In this document: positions 8,529-20,861 of the stretch, one piece after another
Layout of the letters: every line of letters begins with the position of its first letter
How positions within the stretch are numbered: position 1 is the first letter of the stretch
From: Acidithiobacillus thiooxidans ATCC 19377
GTDB taxonomy: Bacteria > Pseudomonadota > Gammaproteobacteria > Acidithiobacillales > Acidithiobacillaceae
Direction of reading: 5' to 3'
NCBI RefSeq assembly: GCF_009662475.1
Contig: NZ_CP045571.1
Location: forward strand, 2,602,501 to 2,666,500
DNA: 64,000 bases
Position numbers and translations under genes: made by a program
Notes under the pieces: model-generated
What the model was told of the DNA's origin: nothing
The model's input: only the letters and a program-made list of their open reading frames with translations
Database searches by the model: none

Positions 8529-8846
8529 TTATGCTGTCCCGGCCTGCTGCGCGTCCAGACGACGCAGATATTCCCAGGTAAAAATCCCGGTGCTGTGGCC
8601 ATCGCTGAAATGAATTTGAATGGCATAGTTTCCAACCGGCAGCACATCGACAATACTCACGTCTTCCTTGCCGGTGATCACCCGGGCTTCATCCGGGGTG
8701 TGACCCTTGCATTCCGCGCAGGGGCACTCCACCCGCAAATGTTCAAAACTGAGAACACTGGTATGACCGTCTGCCCAGTCAATTTCCATCTTCCGACTGA
8801 TCATCAAGGGGCGAATTTCCAGGGGCTGGGTGTGCGTGTCGGACAT
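8529..8846 (-). CDS. DUF971 protein (gamma-butyrobetaine hydroxylase N-terminal-like)
   Basis: A 105-residue soluble protein matching the DUF971 fold that occurs alone in many bacteria and as the N-terminal domain of gamma-butyrobetaine dioxygenases. Visible hallmarks are IDWADGH (22-28), the cysteine cluster ECPCAECKG (C41, C43, C46), and the C-terminal GHSTGIFTWEYLRRL. The cysteines suggest a metal or Fe-S site, which is an inference. Stand-alone DUF971 has been discussed in connection with Fe-S metabolism, but I know of no firm role. It lies 15 bp upstream of uvrC on the same strand and is divergent from efp. Confidence 0.85.
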   Translation of the reverse strand: MSDTHTQPLEIRPLMISRKMEIDWADGHTSVLSFEHLRVECPCAECKGHTPDEARVITGKEDVSIVDVLPVGNYAIQIHFSDGHSTGIFTWEYLRRLDAQQAGTA

Positions 8847-8870
8847 GAGAAACCTCGTAAAGGAGCGGAC

Positions 8871-8899
8871 TGGTCAGCAATAAACCTCTAGGGTACAAT
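8871..8899 (+). promoter_or_regulatory. Predicted sigma-70 promoter of efp
   Basis: TGGTCA (8871-8876), a 17-bp spacer and TACAAT (8894-8899) lie about 39 bp before the efp start codon. The match is 4/6 and 5/6 with optimal spacing. Confidence 0.55.
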
Positions 8900-8937
8900 T
8901 CACGCCCTCTAAAGGGAATGCCCACAAGGATGATGGT

Positions 8938-9498
8938 ATGAAGATTTCGGCCTTTGATATTCGCCCCGGCAATATTCTGGAACATGAAAAAGGGCTTTGG
9001 CGTGTACTCAAAACGGATTTTGTGAAGCCTGGCAAAGGCGGGGCCTTCGTTCAGGTCGAAATGAAAAACATCGAAACAGGAACCAAATCCAATACCCGTT
9101 TCCGCTCGGGTGAAACCATGGAAAAAGCCGTTGTGGAAGCCCGAACCATGCAATATTTGTATGCCGATAGCACCGGTTATGTATTCATGGATAACGAAAG
9201 CTTTGAACAATCCATTCTCAGCGAAGATCTGCTGGAAGGTCAGACCGGGTATTTATTGCCCAATACGGAAATTCAGGTCAATTTGCATAATGATCGCCCC
9301 ATTGGGGTGGAATTACCTTCGGTGGTCGTTCTTGAAGTGACCGAAGCCGATCCGGCCATCAAAGGACAGACAGCAACCGGCTCCTACAAATCAGCGCGCA
9401 TGGAAACTGGCATTACGGTGATGGTGCCCCAGTTTGTGAATTCCGGGGAGAAAATCCGGGTAAATACTACTGATGGGACGTATATAGACCGGGCCTGA
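8938..9498 (+). CDS. efp: Translation elongation factor P
   Basis: EF-P binds between the P and E sites of stalled ribosomes and promotes peptide-bond formation at polyproline stretches. The 186-residue protein has the three beta-barrel domains, and the tip loop reads VKPGKGGA with Lys33 in the modifiable position. That implies EpmA/EpmB-type lysylation, or possibly another lysine modification, rather than the arginine rhamnosylation of EarP systems. No modification enzyme is in the window. An AAGGATG sequence precedes the ATG. A strong hairpin follows the stop codon and is shared with the convergent ftsB. Confidence 0.97.
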   Translation: MKISAFDIRPGNILEHEKGLWRVLKTDFVKPGKGGAFVQVEMKNIETGTKSNTRFRSGETMEKAVVEARTMQYLYADSTGYVFMDNESFEQSILSEDLLEGQTGYLLPNTEIQVNLHNDRPIGVELPSVVVLEVTEADPAIKGQTATGSYKSARMETGITVMVPQFVNSGEKIRVNTTDGTYIDRA

Positions 9499-9504
9499 AT
9501 GAAA

Positions 9505-9536
9505 AAGCCGCCTGAGCAAAACAGGTTAGGCGGCTT
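9505..9536. terminator. Bidirectional rho-independent terminator between efp and ftsB
   Basis: AAGCCGCCT (9505-9513) pairs with AGGCGGCTT (9528-9536) in a 9-bp perfect stem with a 14-base loop. It lies between two convergent genes and is preceded by an A-run and followed by a T-rich stretch. Confidence 0.75.
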
Positions 9537-9538
9537 GT

Positions 9539-9874
9539 TCAGGATTTTTCCGTTGCCGGAATCACCCAGACAAAAATTTCGCCTTTACTGACCATCCCCA
9601 AATGGCGGCGCGCCAACTCTTCTACGGCGCGATCTCCGCTTTGCAGGCTGACCACCTTGGCTTCCAGATGATCATTGCGCGCTTCCAGCTTTTTCAAAAC
9701 TACTTCCTTGCTCTCCAGCTTGTGATGTAATTCACCCACATTTAACCAGCTGCCCGTTCCAAACCACAGCGGGTATTGCAAAGCACACAAAGCGGCGAGC
9801 AACATGAAATCAACCAGGCGCATTTCTGATTTTGCCGTATTCACTTTGGCTTTGAACTGCGCCCAATCAAACAT
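9539..9874 (-). CDS. ftsB: Cell division protein FtsB
   Basis: FtsB joins FtsL and FtsQ in the divisome subcomplex that activates septal peptidoglycan synthesis. The 111-residue protein has a short cytoplasmic tail, one membrane helix at about residues 21-40 (DFMLLAALCALQYPLWFG), then a periplasmic coiled coil (LHHKLESKEVVLKKLEARND). The C-terminal GDRAVEELARRHLGMV matches the family's conserved 'EE.AR..LGMV' element. It lies about 60 bp downstream of eno on the same strand, a frequent neighbourhood in proteobacteria. Confidence 0.9.
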   Translation of the reverse strand: MFDWAQFKAKVNTAKSEMRLVDFMLLAALCALQYPLWFGTGSWLNVGELHHKLESKEVVLKKLEARNDHLEAKVVSLQSGDRAVEELARRHLGMVSKGEIFVWVIPATEKS

Positions 9875-9933
9875 ATCGAAATAATCTCCGGGAAATGCAA
9901 GCGCCTTTGCAAACGCTCTATAGTATCTACCTT

Positions 9934-14877
<4,944 letters not shown>

Positions 14878-14908
14878 AATATCTCCTTAAATCACTTATC
14901 GTGTGTAC

Positions 14909-15580
14909 TTAACTGCCATCTGCCGACAAAGGCAGATGGCCCGTCTTGACCAGAATCAGACAACCTTCCTTGCTGAAAGGCTGGTGGGCACTCCAATGGG
15001 GACTCCGCATCCAGGTTCCGGCGGGGTATTCGCCGTGCTCATCGGCAAATATACCTTCCAAAACCAGTATTTCTTCACCGCCATAATGACGGTGTGCCTG
15101 AAAATAAGTTTCCGGCTGCCAGCGCACCAGCGCGGTATGCTCTCCCTCAAAGTCAGCCAGAGGGAGTACCGTAAGGCCATCTACCAGACCGGATGACCAA
15201 CGCGCCTGGGCCAGGTTGACACGTACCGGTTGCAGATCCCGAGGATTGAAGTGGCGCAACTTCACAAAGAGGATGCAGCCCTCATCTGAATAAGGGGCAT
15301 GGGCAGAACCAGGAGGATTACGCAAATAAGTCCCGGGACCATAACTTCCTGTCTCATCGCAAAACGTCCCAGTCAGAACAAAAATTTCTTCACCCAGAGG
15401 GTGTTGGTGTTCTGGAAAATGGGCACCGGGAACATAACGTACCACGGAAGTCGCACGGGCCGCTTCCTCCCCGTCCCGCTCCAGCAAACGACGCTGAACG
15501 CCCTCTGCCGGAGAACCCTGCCAGGGTAAGTCCGGGGTGTAAATGACCACCATTTTGGACCAATCGGTATTGAGCTGCAT
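14909..15580 (-). CDS. Two-domain cupin protein (ChrR-like cupin repeats)
   Basis: A protein of about 223 residues made of two homologous cupin domains. The first has H59-x-H61-x3-E65 (EHQHPLGEEIFVLTG) and the second H164-x-H166 with E170/E171 (AHRHYGGEEILVLEG). Each domain ends with a similar 'SDEGCILFVKL / SKEGCLILVKT' strand. The metal sites are intact in both. This resembles the cupin part of ChrR anti-sigma factors, but no zinc-binding anti-sigma domain and no sigma factor gene are adjacent, so a metal-dependent oxygenase, isomerase or sensor role remains open. GTG at 15583 directly precedes the chosen ATG; CAGGAG lies upstream. Confidence 0.75.
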   Translation of the reverse strand: MQLNTDWSKMVVIYTPDLPWQGSPAEGVQRRLLERDGEEAARATSVVRYVPGAHFPEHQHPLGEEIFVLTGTFCDETGSYGPGTYLRNPPGSAHAPYSDEGCILFVKLRHFNPRDLQPVRVNLAQARWSSGLVDGLTVLPLADFEGEHTALVRWQPETYFQAHRHYGGEEILVLEGIFADEHGEYPAGTWMRSPHWSAHQPFSKEGCLILVKTGHLPLSADGS

Positions 15581-15599
15581 CACTATCTCCTGTTATTAC

Positions 15600-15617
15600 A
15601 TACCGTCTGGTTGGTAT
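15600..15617 (-). promoter_or_regulatory. Possible operator upstream of the bicupin gene
   Basis: An imperfect 18-bp palindrome has arms ATACC (15600-15604) and GGTAT (15613-15617), 20 bp before the bicupin start. The size and 'ACC...GGT' layout recall TetR-type sites. No regulator gene is adjacent, so this is a weak call. Confidence 0.25.
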
Positions 15618-15661
15618 AAATTTTAGGAAATAGCGACCCAAACGTCAAGTCGCCAACGGCA

Positions 15662-16969
15662 TTAGACCAGAGGCAACCACCAGGCCAGCATCAACAGAGT
15701 CAAAAACAATACGGGTGGAGTGATGAGCAGACCGGTTTTCATATATTGCCCCCATCCCACGGTGACGCCCTTACGGCTGAGCACATGCAACCAGAGCAAG
15801 GTGGCCAGACTGCCGATGGGCGTAAACTTCGGCCCCAGATCGCAACCGATGATGTTGGCATAAATCATGATTTCACGGAGCATGGGATCCGCCGTGGCAG
15901 GCAGATGATGAATAGCCAGCGCACCCACCAGCACAGCGGGCATATTGTTCATGATCGAAGACAGCAGCGCGGCCATGAAGCCGGTGCCCAGCGCCGCCAC
16001 TACCGGACCATGGCTGGCAAAATCATGGAGTGCTATGGTCACAAAACGGATCAGTCCGGCATTGCGTAAACCATAAACCACCAGATACATGCCCAGACTG
16101 AACACCACAATGGCCCAGGGAGCGCCGCGCAACACCTTGCGCACCGGAATCTGTGCATCGCGACCACCCTGCAACCAGCGACCAGCCAAAGCCAACATGA
16201 TCAAGGCCCCGGTTCCGGTGACTACCGACACGGGTACATTCCAGTGCGCCGTCACAAAATAGGCTACCAACAATAAGATAAGCACTGGAAAACTGGCACG
16301 AAACACCAGATGATCTTTAATGACCGTCGCCGGATCCGGCAAATGCGCCGTAGGATAACTGCCTGGCAAACTGCGTCGGAAATACAGCCAGAGAACCGCC
16401 AAAGTGGAAAGCAATGCCACAATATCAACGGGCACCATGACGGTCGCATATTGTGAAAAGGAAATATTAAAATAGTTGGCGCTGACAATGTTCACCAGAT
16501 TGGAAATCATCAACGGCAAACTGGTGGTATCGGCGACAAAGCCAGTAGCAATAATAAAAGCAAAAGTCGCTGTGGGTGAAAAATCCAGACGGAGCAAAAT
16601 GGCCATCACAATGGGCGTCAACAAAAGAGCGGCGCCATCATTGGCAAAAACCGCAGCAATACAAGCACCCAACAAGACAATCAGGACAAAGAGCAAGCGA
16701 CCGCGTCCCCCGCCCCAACGCGCTACATGCAGGGCTGCCCAGTGGAAAAATCCGGCCTCGTCCAGAATCAGGGAAATGATAATCAGGGCTACAAAGGTGA
16801 AGGTAGCATCCCAGACGATGTGCCAGACAATAGGAATATCGCTCCAGGTAATAACGCCCGTTGCCAAGGCAACGACCGCCCCGCCCATGGCACTCCAGCC
16901 TATGCTCAGGCCTTTGGGCTGCCAGATGACCAAAATCAGGGTAACGAGAAAAATGACTACGGCCAGCAT
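15662..16969 (-). CDS. arsB: Arsenite efflux permease ArsB
   Basis: ArsB exports arsenite (and antimonite) from the cytoplasm as a proton antiporter. The sequence closely follows classical Ars[15 protein letters not shown] near the start, then [37 protein letters not shown], and the [13 protein letters not shown] motif, across about 12 helices. The reading frame is open further upstream (to 17074), but ATG at 16969 is preferred. It gives 435 residues (E. coli ArsB has 429), aligns with the known N-terminus, has GGAG nine bases upstream and lies downstream of the predicted divergent promoter. It is transcribed divergently from arsR. Confidence 0.94.
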   Translation of the reverse strand: MLAVVIFLVTLILVIWQPKGLSIGWSAMGGAVVALATGVITWSDIPIVWHIVWDATFTFVALIIISLILDEAGFFHWAALHVARWGGGRGRLLFVLIVLLGACIAAVFANDGAALLLTPIVMAILLRLDFSPTATFAFIIATGFVADTTSLPLMISNLVNIVSANYFNISFSQYATVMVPVDIVALLSTLAVLWLYFRRSLPGSYPTAHLPDPATVIKDHLVFRASFPVLILLLVAYFVTAHWNVPVSVVTGTGALIMLALAGRWLQGGRDAQIPVRKVLRGAPWAIVVFSLGMYLVVYGLRNAGLIRFVTIALHDFASHGPVVAALGTGFMAALLSSIMNNMPAVLVGALAIHHLPATADPMLREIMIYANIIGCDLGPKFTPIGSLATLLWLHVLSRKGVTVGWGQYMKTGLLITPPVLFLTLLMLAWWLPLV

Positions 16970-17003
16970 GGGGCTATACTCCAGACGATTGGAAAGTGAC
17001 ATC

Positions 17004-17036
17004 AGTCTTGACGAGGCGTTGATACTTGTCAATACT
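17004..17036. promoter_or_regulatory. Face-to-face ars promoters inside an inverted repeat (putative ArsR operator)
   Basis: AGTCTTGAC (17004-17012) and GTCAATACT (17028-17036) are inverted repeats matching at 8 of 9 positions, 15 bp apart. On the plus strand TTGACG (17008-17013), 17 bp and AATACT (17031-17036) form a promoter for arsR. On the minus strand a perfect TTGACA (17032-17027), 17 bp and AAGACT (17009-17004) form one for arsB. Each arm therefore supplies the -35 of one promoter and the -10 of the other. ArsR binding here is an inference. Confidence 0.6.
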
Positions 17037-17061
17037 ACAAGAAATGTTCGCGGGTAGAATG

Positions 17062-17427
17062 ATGGAAATTTCAAAAGAAACGGAAAATGTTGTTCAGCAA
17101 CTGGAGTCGCTAGCCTCTCCCGTGCGCCTGGAAATTTTTCGCTTGCTCGTTGAACAGGAGCCCACAGGACTGGTTTCCGGTGATATTGCCGAACATCTGG
17201 ACCAACCCCACAATGGTATCTCCTTTCATCTGAAAAGCCTTCAACATGCCGGTCTGGTTACGGTGCAACGCGAGGGTCGTTATCAACGCTATCGGGCTGA
17301 CATGAGCGTAGTTCGGGCATTAGTCGCCTATCTGACAGAAAATTGCTGTCGTGGTACCCGGAATTGTTCTTTACCCCAACCTACAGATCTGCCACTTGAC
17401 GAGGAAGCACTGAATGAAAACTCCTGA
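17062..17427 (+). CDS. arsR: Arsenite-responsive repressor ArsR (C-terminal Cys-triad type)
   Basis: ArsR/SmtB-family winged-helix repressor that leaves DNA when trivalent arsenic binds. The HTH lies around [20 protein letters not shown]. The E. coli-type C-x-C site in that helix is absent. Instead Cys95, Cys96 and Cys102 ([10 protein letters not shown]) match the As(III) site described for A. ferrooxidans ArsR. That numbering holds exactly if the start is the ATG at 17062. Starts further upstream (17026, 17044, 17059) are possible, but 17026 would precede the predicted transcription start. It overlaps arsC by 14 bp and is divergent from arsB. Confidence 0.93.
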   Translation: MEISKETENVVQQLESLASPVRLEIFRLLVEQEPTGLVSGDIAEHLDQPHNGISFHLKSLQHAGLVTVQREGRYQRYRADMSVVRALVAYLTENCCRGTRNCSLPQPTDLPLDEEALNENS

Positions 17428-17905
17428 AATCCTGTTTCTTTGCACCGGAAATTCCTGTCGTTCCATTCTCGCCGAAGTCACCATGAACGGACTGGCCGAT
17501 TCACGTCTGCACGCGACCAGTGCCGGAAGCCATCCTGCGGGTTATGTTCATCCGCGTTCGATACAGCTTCTCCAGCAGGAGGGGTTTGCCACGGAAGGCC
17601 TGAGCAGCAAATCCTGGGATGAACTGAAAACCACGCCGGACATTGTCATTACCGTTTGTGCCAGTGCTGCTGGCGAGGCCTGCCCCGCCTACCTCGGACC
17701 CGCCATACGCGCGCATTGGGGGGTGGAAGATCCGGCCAAGGCCACCGGCAGCGAAGCAGAAATTGATGCGGCTTTTCAAACAGCATACCGTATTCTCCGG
17801 CACCGCATTGAAGCCTTGCTGAAATTGCCTGTTGCTGAATGGCTCGAAAAAGATCCCGCTCAGTTAAGGCAGGAACTGAATCGCATTGGCAGCATGGAAC
17901 CCTGA
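17414..17905 (+). CDS. arsC: Arsenate reductase, low-molecular-weight phosphatase family
   Basis: ArsC reduces arsenate to arsenite, which ArsB then exports. The P-loop is C10-TGNS-C-R16, as in low-molecular-weight tyrosine phosphatases. Cys82 and Cys90 lie where thioredoxin-linked ArsC of the pI258 type carries its C82/C89 redox pair, with one extra residue between them here. An Asp in WGVEDP (about 106) fits the general acid. 163 residues, longer than pI258 ArsC because of a C-terminal helical tail. Thioredoxin coupling is inferred. The start lies within the end of arsR; the VOC gene follows after 4 bp. Confidence 0.92.
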   Translation: MKTPEILFLCTGNSCRSILAEVTMNGLADSRLHATSAGSHPAGYVHPRSIQLLQQEGFATEGLSSKSWDELKTTPDIVITVCASAAGEACPAYLGPAIRAHWGVEDPAKATGSEAEIDAAFQTAYRILRHRIEALLKLPVAEWLEKDPAQLRQELNRIGSMEP

Positions 17906-17909
17906 GCGT

Positions 17910-18398
17910 ATGGATACAACCAATCAGAACCCGGTGATGATTCCGGATGCCCAGGAATTTCATCTCAGTTTCCGGGTCAGCAACCTAGCCGAAAGCACTC
18001 GTTTTTACGAGCACTTTCTGGGGGTCGCGCCCAAACAGAGCACGGCACGCTTCAGCACTTTTATCGTCCCGCATTTGTGCCTGAATCTCGTTATTCTGGT
18101 GAATGACCGGGGAGAAGCGCTGGACACTTACAGCCTTTACCATGTGGGGCTGGGTGTGAAAGACCGGGCGGCAGTCATCGAAAGCTATCATCGCGCCATG
18201 GCGGCAGGTGCCGAAATTGTTAAACCGCCCCGCACCACCTGGCGCGGTACGCCTCTACATGAACTTTGGCTGCGGGATCCTACGGGCTACAACATTGAAG
18301 TGTACGCCCGCCTGACTGATGCCGAACTGGCAGAAATGCCCGCTGATCAGGAGTCGTTTTTCCTGGTAGCGGGTACTGAACCGAAAGAAAACGCCTGA
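17910..18398 (+). CDS. VOC-family protein in the ars operon (CadI/ArsI-like)
   Basis: A 162-residue vicinal-oxygen-chelate protein. The start FHLSFRVSNLAESTRFYEHF and metal-site features (H in FHLSF, H in YHVGLGV, E in GYNIEVY) fit a two-module glyoxalase-fold enzyme. Position after arsC and the general sequence recall CadI and the ArsI C-As lyases. However, the vicinal cysteine pair that ArsI uses to bind organoarsenicals is not visible; only one Cys (PHLCLN) is present. An arsenic-related role is therefore contextual, and organoarsenical demethylation is not supported. ATG at 17910 follows the arsC stop by 4 bp. Confidence 0.8.
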   Translation: MDTTNQNPVMIPDAQEFHLSFRVSNLAESTRFYEHFLGVAPKQSTARFSTFIVPHLCLNLVILVNDRGEALDTYSLYHVGLGVKDRAAVIESYHRAMAAGAEIVKPPRTTWRGTPLHELWLRDPTGYNIEVYARLTDAELAEMPADQESFFLVAGTEPKENA

Positions 18399-18410
18399 TT
18401 TATCATGAAG

Positions 18411-18608
18411 CTAAAAACGGCAGTTGCCGTGGGTGCTTTGCAGCGACTTTTGTTTTGAGCCGTCGTTGTTCTTGGCGAAATCCAGCGCCCGTCAGGAGAT
18501 CTGTTTGAGCCCGCAGGGCGAGTTCTCTCCTGACAGCAGGATGAGCCCTAGAACAACAGGCGAGGAACAACGGAGCAAAAAACACCCACGGCAACTGCCG
18601 TTTTTTGG
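18411..18608. repeat. Structured palindromic intergenic repeat, probable bidirectional terminator
   Basis: Two perfectly complementary 23-bp arms (18413-18435 and about 18583-18605; core GGCAGTTGCCGTGGGTG) enclose about 150 bp. Inside lie a perfect 9-bp hairpin, GTCAGGAGA (about 18490-18498) with TCTCCTGAC (about 18525-18533), containing a smaller GCCCGCAGGGC hairpin, and a looser pair CGTTGTTC / GAACAACG. The right arm ends in TTTTTT and the left arm is preceded by AAAAA, so a transcript from either side would meet a stem plus U-run. The element sits between convergent arsRC-VOC and uvrB. Short frames beginning MPWV and ending HPRQLPF on both strands are a consequence of the palindrome. Confidence 0.7.
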
Positions 18609-18632
18609 ATGAATGATCTAACCGGTCTGGTA

Positions 18633-20660
18633 TTAGTCTTCTAACAAAGACACTTCCAGATCGGTACCCAACAGACGGGTTTCCAGTTTTTTTATTTCGT
18701 CCCGCAATGCTGCCGCCTGCTCAAATTCCAGGTTGCGCGCATGGCGGAACATTTCCTCTTCCAGCTCCTTGATTTTTTTGGCAACGGCTTTGGGGTCATT
18801 GAGCAGACGATAAGCGCTGTTTTTCTCTGCCACCTTCGCTGCAGGTTGCGCGTTACGCCGATACACGCCCTCAATAATATCCGCCACGGGTTTCACTATA
18901 CCCTTGGGGGTAATATGGTGGATCGCATTAAAATGCACCTGCTTTTCGCGGCGGCGATCTGTCTCTGCCATGGCCGCCGTCATGGATTTGGTGATCTGAT
19001 CCGCATACAAAATCGCTCGACCGTGCAAATTCCGGGCTGCGCGGCCAATGGTCTGAATCAACGAGCGCTCCGAGCGCAGAAAGCCCTCCTTGTCTGCATC
19101 CAGAATCGCCACTAACGCCACTTCGGGCATATCCAGCCCCTCACGCAGCAGGTTAATGCCAATCAGCACATCAAAAACGCCTGCGCGTAAATCCCGAATA
19201 ATTTCCACCCGTTCAACTGTTTCAATATCTGAATGCAAGTAGCGGCATTTGATACCCAGATCATGCAGATAATCGGTCAAGTCTTCTGCCATACGCTTGG
19301 TCAGGGTGGTAACCAGAATGCGCCAGCCACTGCGGATGACTACATGGATTTCACTAATCAAGTCATCGACCTGGCCTTTTGCCGGGCGTACCTCCACGAG
19401 CGGGTCCACTAATCCGGTAGGCCGCACCACCTGCTCGACAATCTGCCCGGAGTGCTCCATTTCATAGGGTCCGGGAGTTGCCGAAATCATGATGGTCTGG
19501 GGCATGAGTGCTTCAAACTCAGGAAACATCAGGGGTCTATTATCCAGCGCAGAAGGCAGGCGAAAGCCATATTCCACCAGAGTTTCCTTGCGGGAGCGAT
19601 CCCCCTTGTACACCCCCCCGAACTGGGGCACGGTGACGTGAGATTCATCAATAAACAGTAAAGCATTGGGTGGCAGGTAATCCATCAAGGTAGGCGGTGC
19701 CTGCCCGGCGCTTCTTCCCGATAAATAACGGGAATAGTTTTCGATACCCGAGCAATATCCCAACTCTGCCATCATCTCCAAATCAAAACGGGTGCGTTGT
19801 TCCAAACGTTGGGCTTCTACCAGTTTGTTGGCCTTGCGGAGATCTTCAAGACGCTGCCGTAATTCATCCTTGATACTGTCCAGCGCTTCCAGAATTTTCT
19901 CTCTGGGGGTTACATAATGGCTTTTGGGATAAATGGTATAGCGCGGCAAACGCACAATGGTTTTCCCCGTGAGCGGATCAAAAAGCGAAACCCGTTCAAT
20001 TTCCTCCCCGAATAATTCCACCCGCACGGCTTCGTCTTCACTTTCTGCGGGCCAGATATCAATCACATCACCGTTAACCCGAAAGTTACCGCGTTTCAGT
20101 TCCAATTGGTTACGGGTGTACTGCATTTCTGCCAGCCGCTGAAGAATCGCACGCTGATCCATGACGTCGGATTCGCGCAAATGCAAAATCATGCCATGAT
20201 ATGAAGCGGGATCACCCAGTCCGTATATGGCGGAGACCGTCGCCACAATAATGACGTCAGGCCTTTCGAGCAGAGCTTTCGTCGCGGAAAGGCGCATCTG
20301 TTCAATATGGTCATTAATGGAAGCATCTTTTTCAATAAAAGTATCCGAAGACGGGACATAGGCCTCCGGCTGATAATAATCGTAATAACTGACAAAATAC
20401 TCGACGGCGTTATGCGGAAAAAAACTGCGCATTTCTGCATAGAGCTGCGCCGCCAGCGTCTTGTTGGGGGCCATGATAATGGCTGGGCGCTGGGTCGTGG
20501 CAATGACATTGGCAACTGTAAAGGTCTTCCCGGAACCGGTTACCCCCAGAAGCGTCTGGAAAAATTCTCCGTCCGTCAGCCCCTGGACCAGCTGACGAAT
20601 CGCCTCCGGCTGATCGCCCTGGGGCGAAAAGCGGCTTTCCAGAATAAGGCTTTTGTCCAT
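18633..20660 (-). CDS. uvrB: Excinuclease ABC subunit B
   Basis: UvrB is the damage-verifying helicase-like subunit that hands lesions to UvrC. Walker [15 protein letters not shown] lies near residue 40. The beta-hairpin that inserts into DNA ([20 protein letters not shown]) follows. Later come the DEAD-like DESHVTVPQ, the helicase motif VI IGRAARN and a C-terminal UVR motif ([12 protein letters not shown]) that contacts UvrC. The ATG at 20660 is preferred over the GTG at 20672 because GGAG sits six bases before it and would overlap the GTG frame; the result is 675 residues. Confidence 0.97.
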   Translation of the reverse strand: MDKSLILESRFSPQGDQPEAIRQLVQGLTDGEFFQTLLGVTGSGKTFTVANVIATTQRPAIIMAPNKTLAAQLYAEMRSFFPHNAVEYFVSYYDYYQPEAYVPSSDTFIEKDASINDHIEQMRLSATKALLERPDVIIVATVSAIYGLGDPASYHGMILHLRESDVMDQRAILQRLAEMQYTRNQLELKRGNFRVNGDVIDIWPAESEDEAVRVELFGEEIERVSLFDPLTGKTIVRLPRYTIYPKSHYVTPREKILEALDSIKDELRQRLEDLRKANKLVEAQRLEQRTRFDLEMMAELGYCSGIENYSRYLSGRSAGQAPPTLMDYLPPNALLFIDESHVTVPQFGGVYKGDRSRKETLVEYGFRLPSALDNRPLMFPEFEALMPQTIMISATPGPYEMEHSGQIVEQVVRPTGLVDPLVEVRPAKGQVDDLISEIHVVIRSGWRILVTTLTKRMAEDLTDYLHDLGIKCRYLHSDIETVERVEIIRDLRAGVFDVLIGINLLREGLDMPEVALVAILDADKEGFLRSERSLIQTIGRAARNLHGRAILYADQITKSMTAAMAETDRRREKQVHFNAIHHITPKGIVKPVADIIEGVYRRNAQPAAKVAEKNSAYRLLNDPKAVAKKIKELEEEMFRHARNLEFEQAAALRDEIKKLETRLLGTDLEVSLLED

Positions 20661-20774
20661 TGGCCACTCCACGAGTTACGTTTGGTTTACTTCAATGCAG
20701 ATCTACGCCCTTCCCTGATCACGATGCCTACTTTACAATATATCGGCTTGTACAAACATCCGTTGTTCGTTCAT

Positions 20775-20851
20775 GCGCCTGTAGCTCAACTGGATAGAGC
20801 AACGGCCTTCTAAGCCGTAGGTCAGGGGTTCGAGTCCCTTCAGGCGCACCA
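20775..20851 (+). tRNA. tRNA-Arg (anticodon TCT)
   Basis: A full cloverleaf has acceptor GCGCCTG/CAGGCGC, D arm GCTCAACTGGATAGAGC, anticodon loop CTTCTAA with anticodon TCT, T arm GGGGTTCGAGTCCCT and encoded CCA at the end. It reads AGA/AGG codons. It is convergent with the neighbouring ligase-like gene, whose stop is 10 bp away. Confidence 0.96.
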
Positions 20852-20861
20852 ATAAAGTCAA

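Noticed and set aside
18403-18612. Short frames on both strands starting MPWV and ending HPRQLPF
   Set aside because: Their shared termini arise from the palindromic arms of the intergenic repeat; no ribosome-binding site or domain supports them.
20775-20851. tRNA-Arg as an integration (att) site
   Set aside because: No integrase gene and no direct repeat of the tRNA 3' end was seen nearby. The adjacent genes are ordinary.
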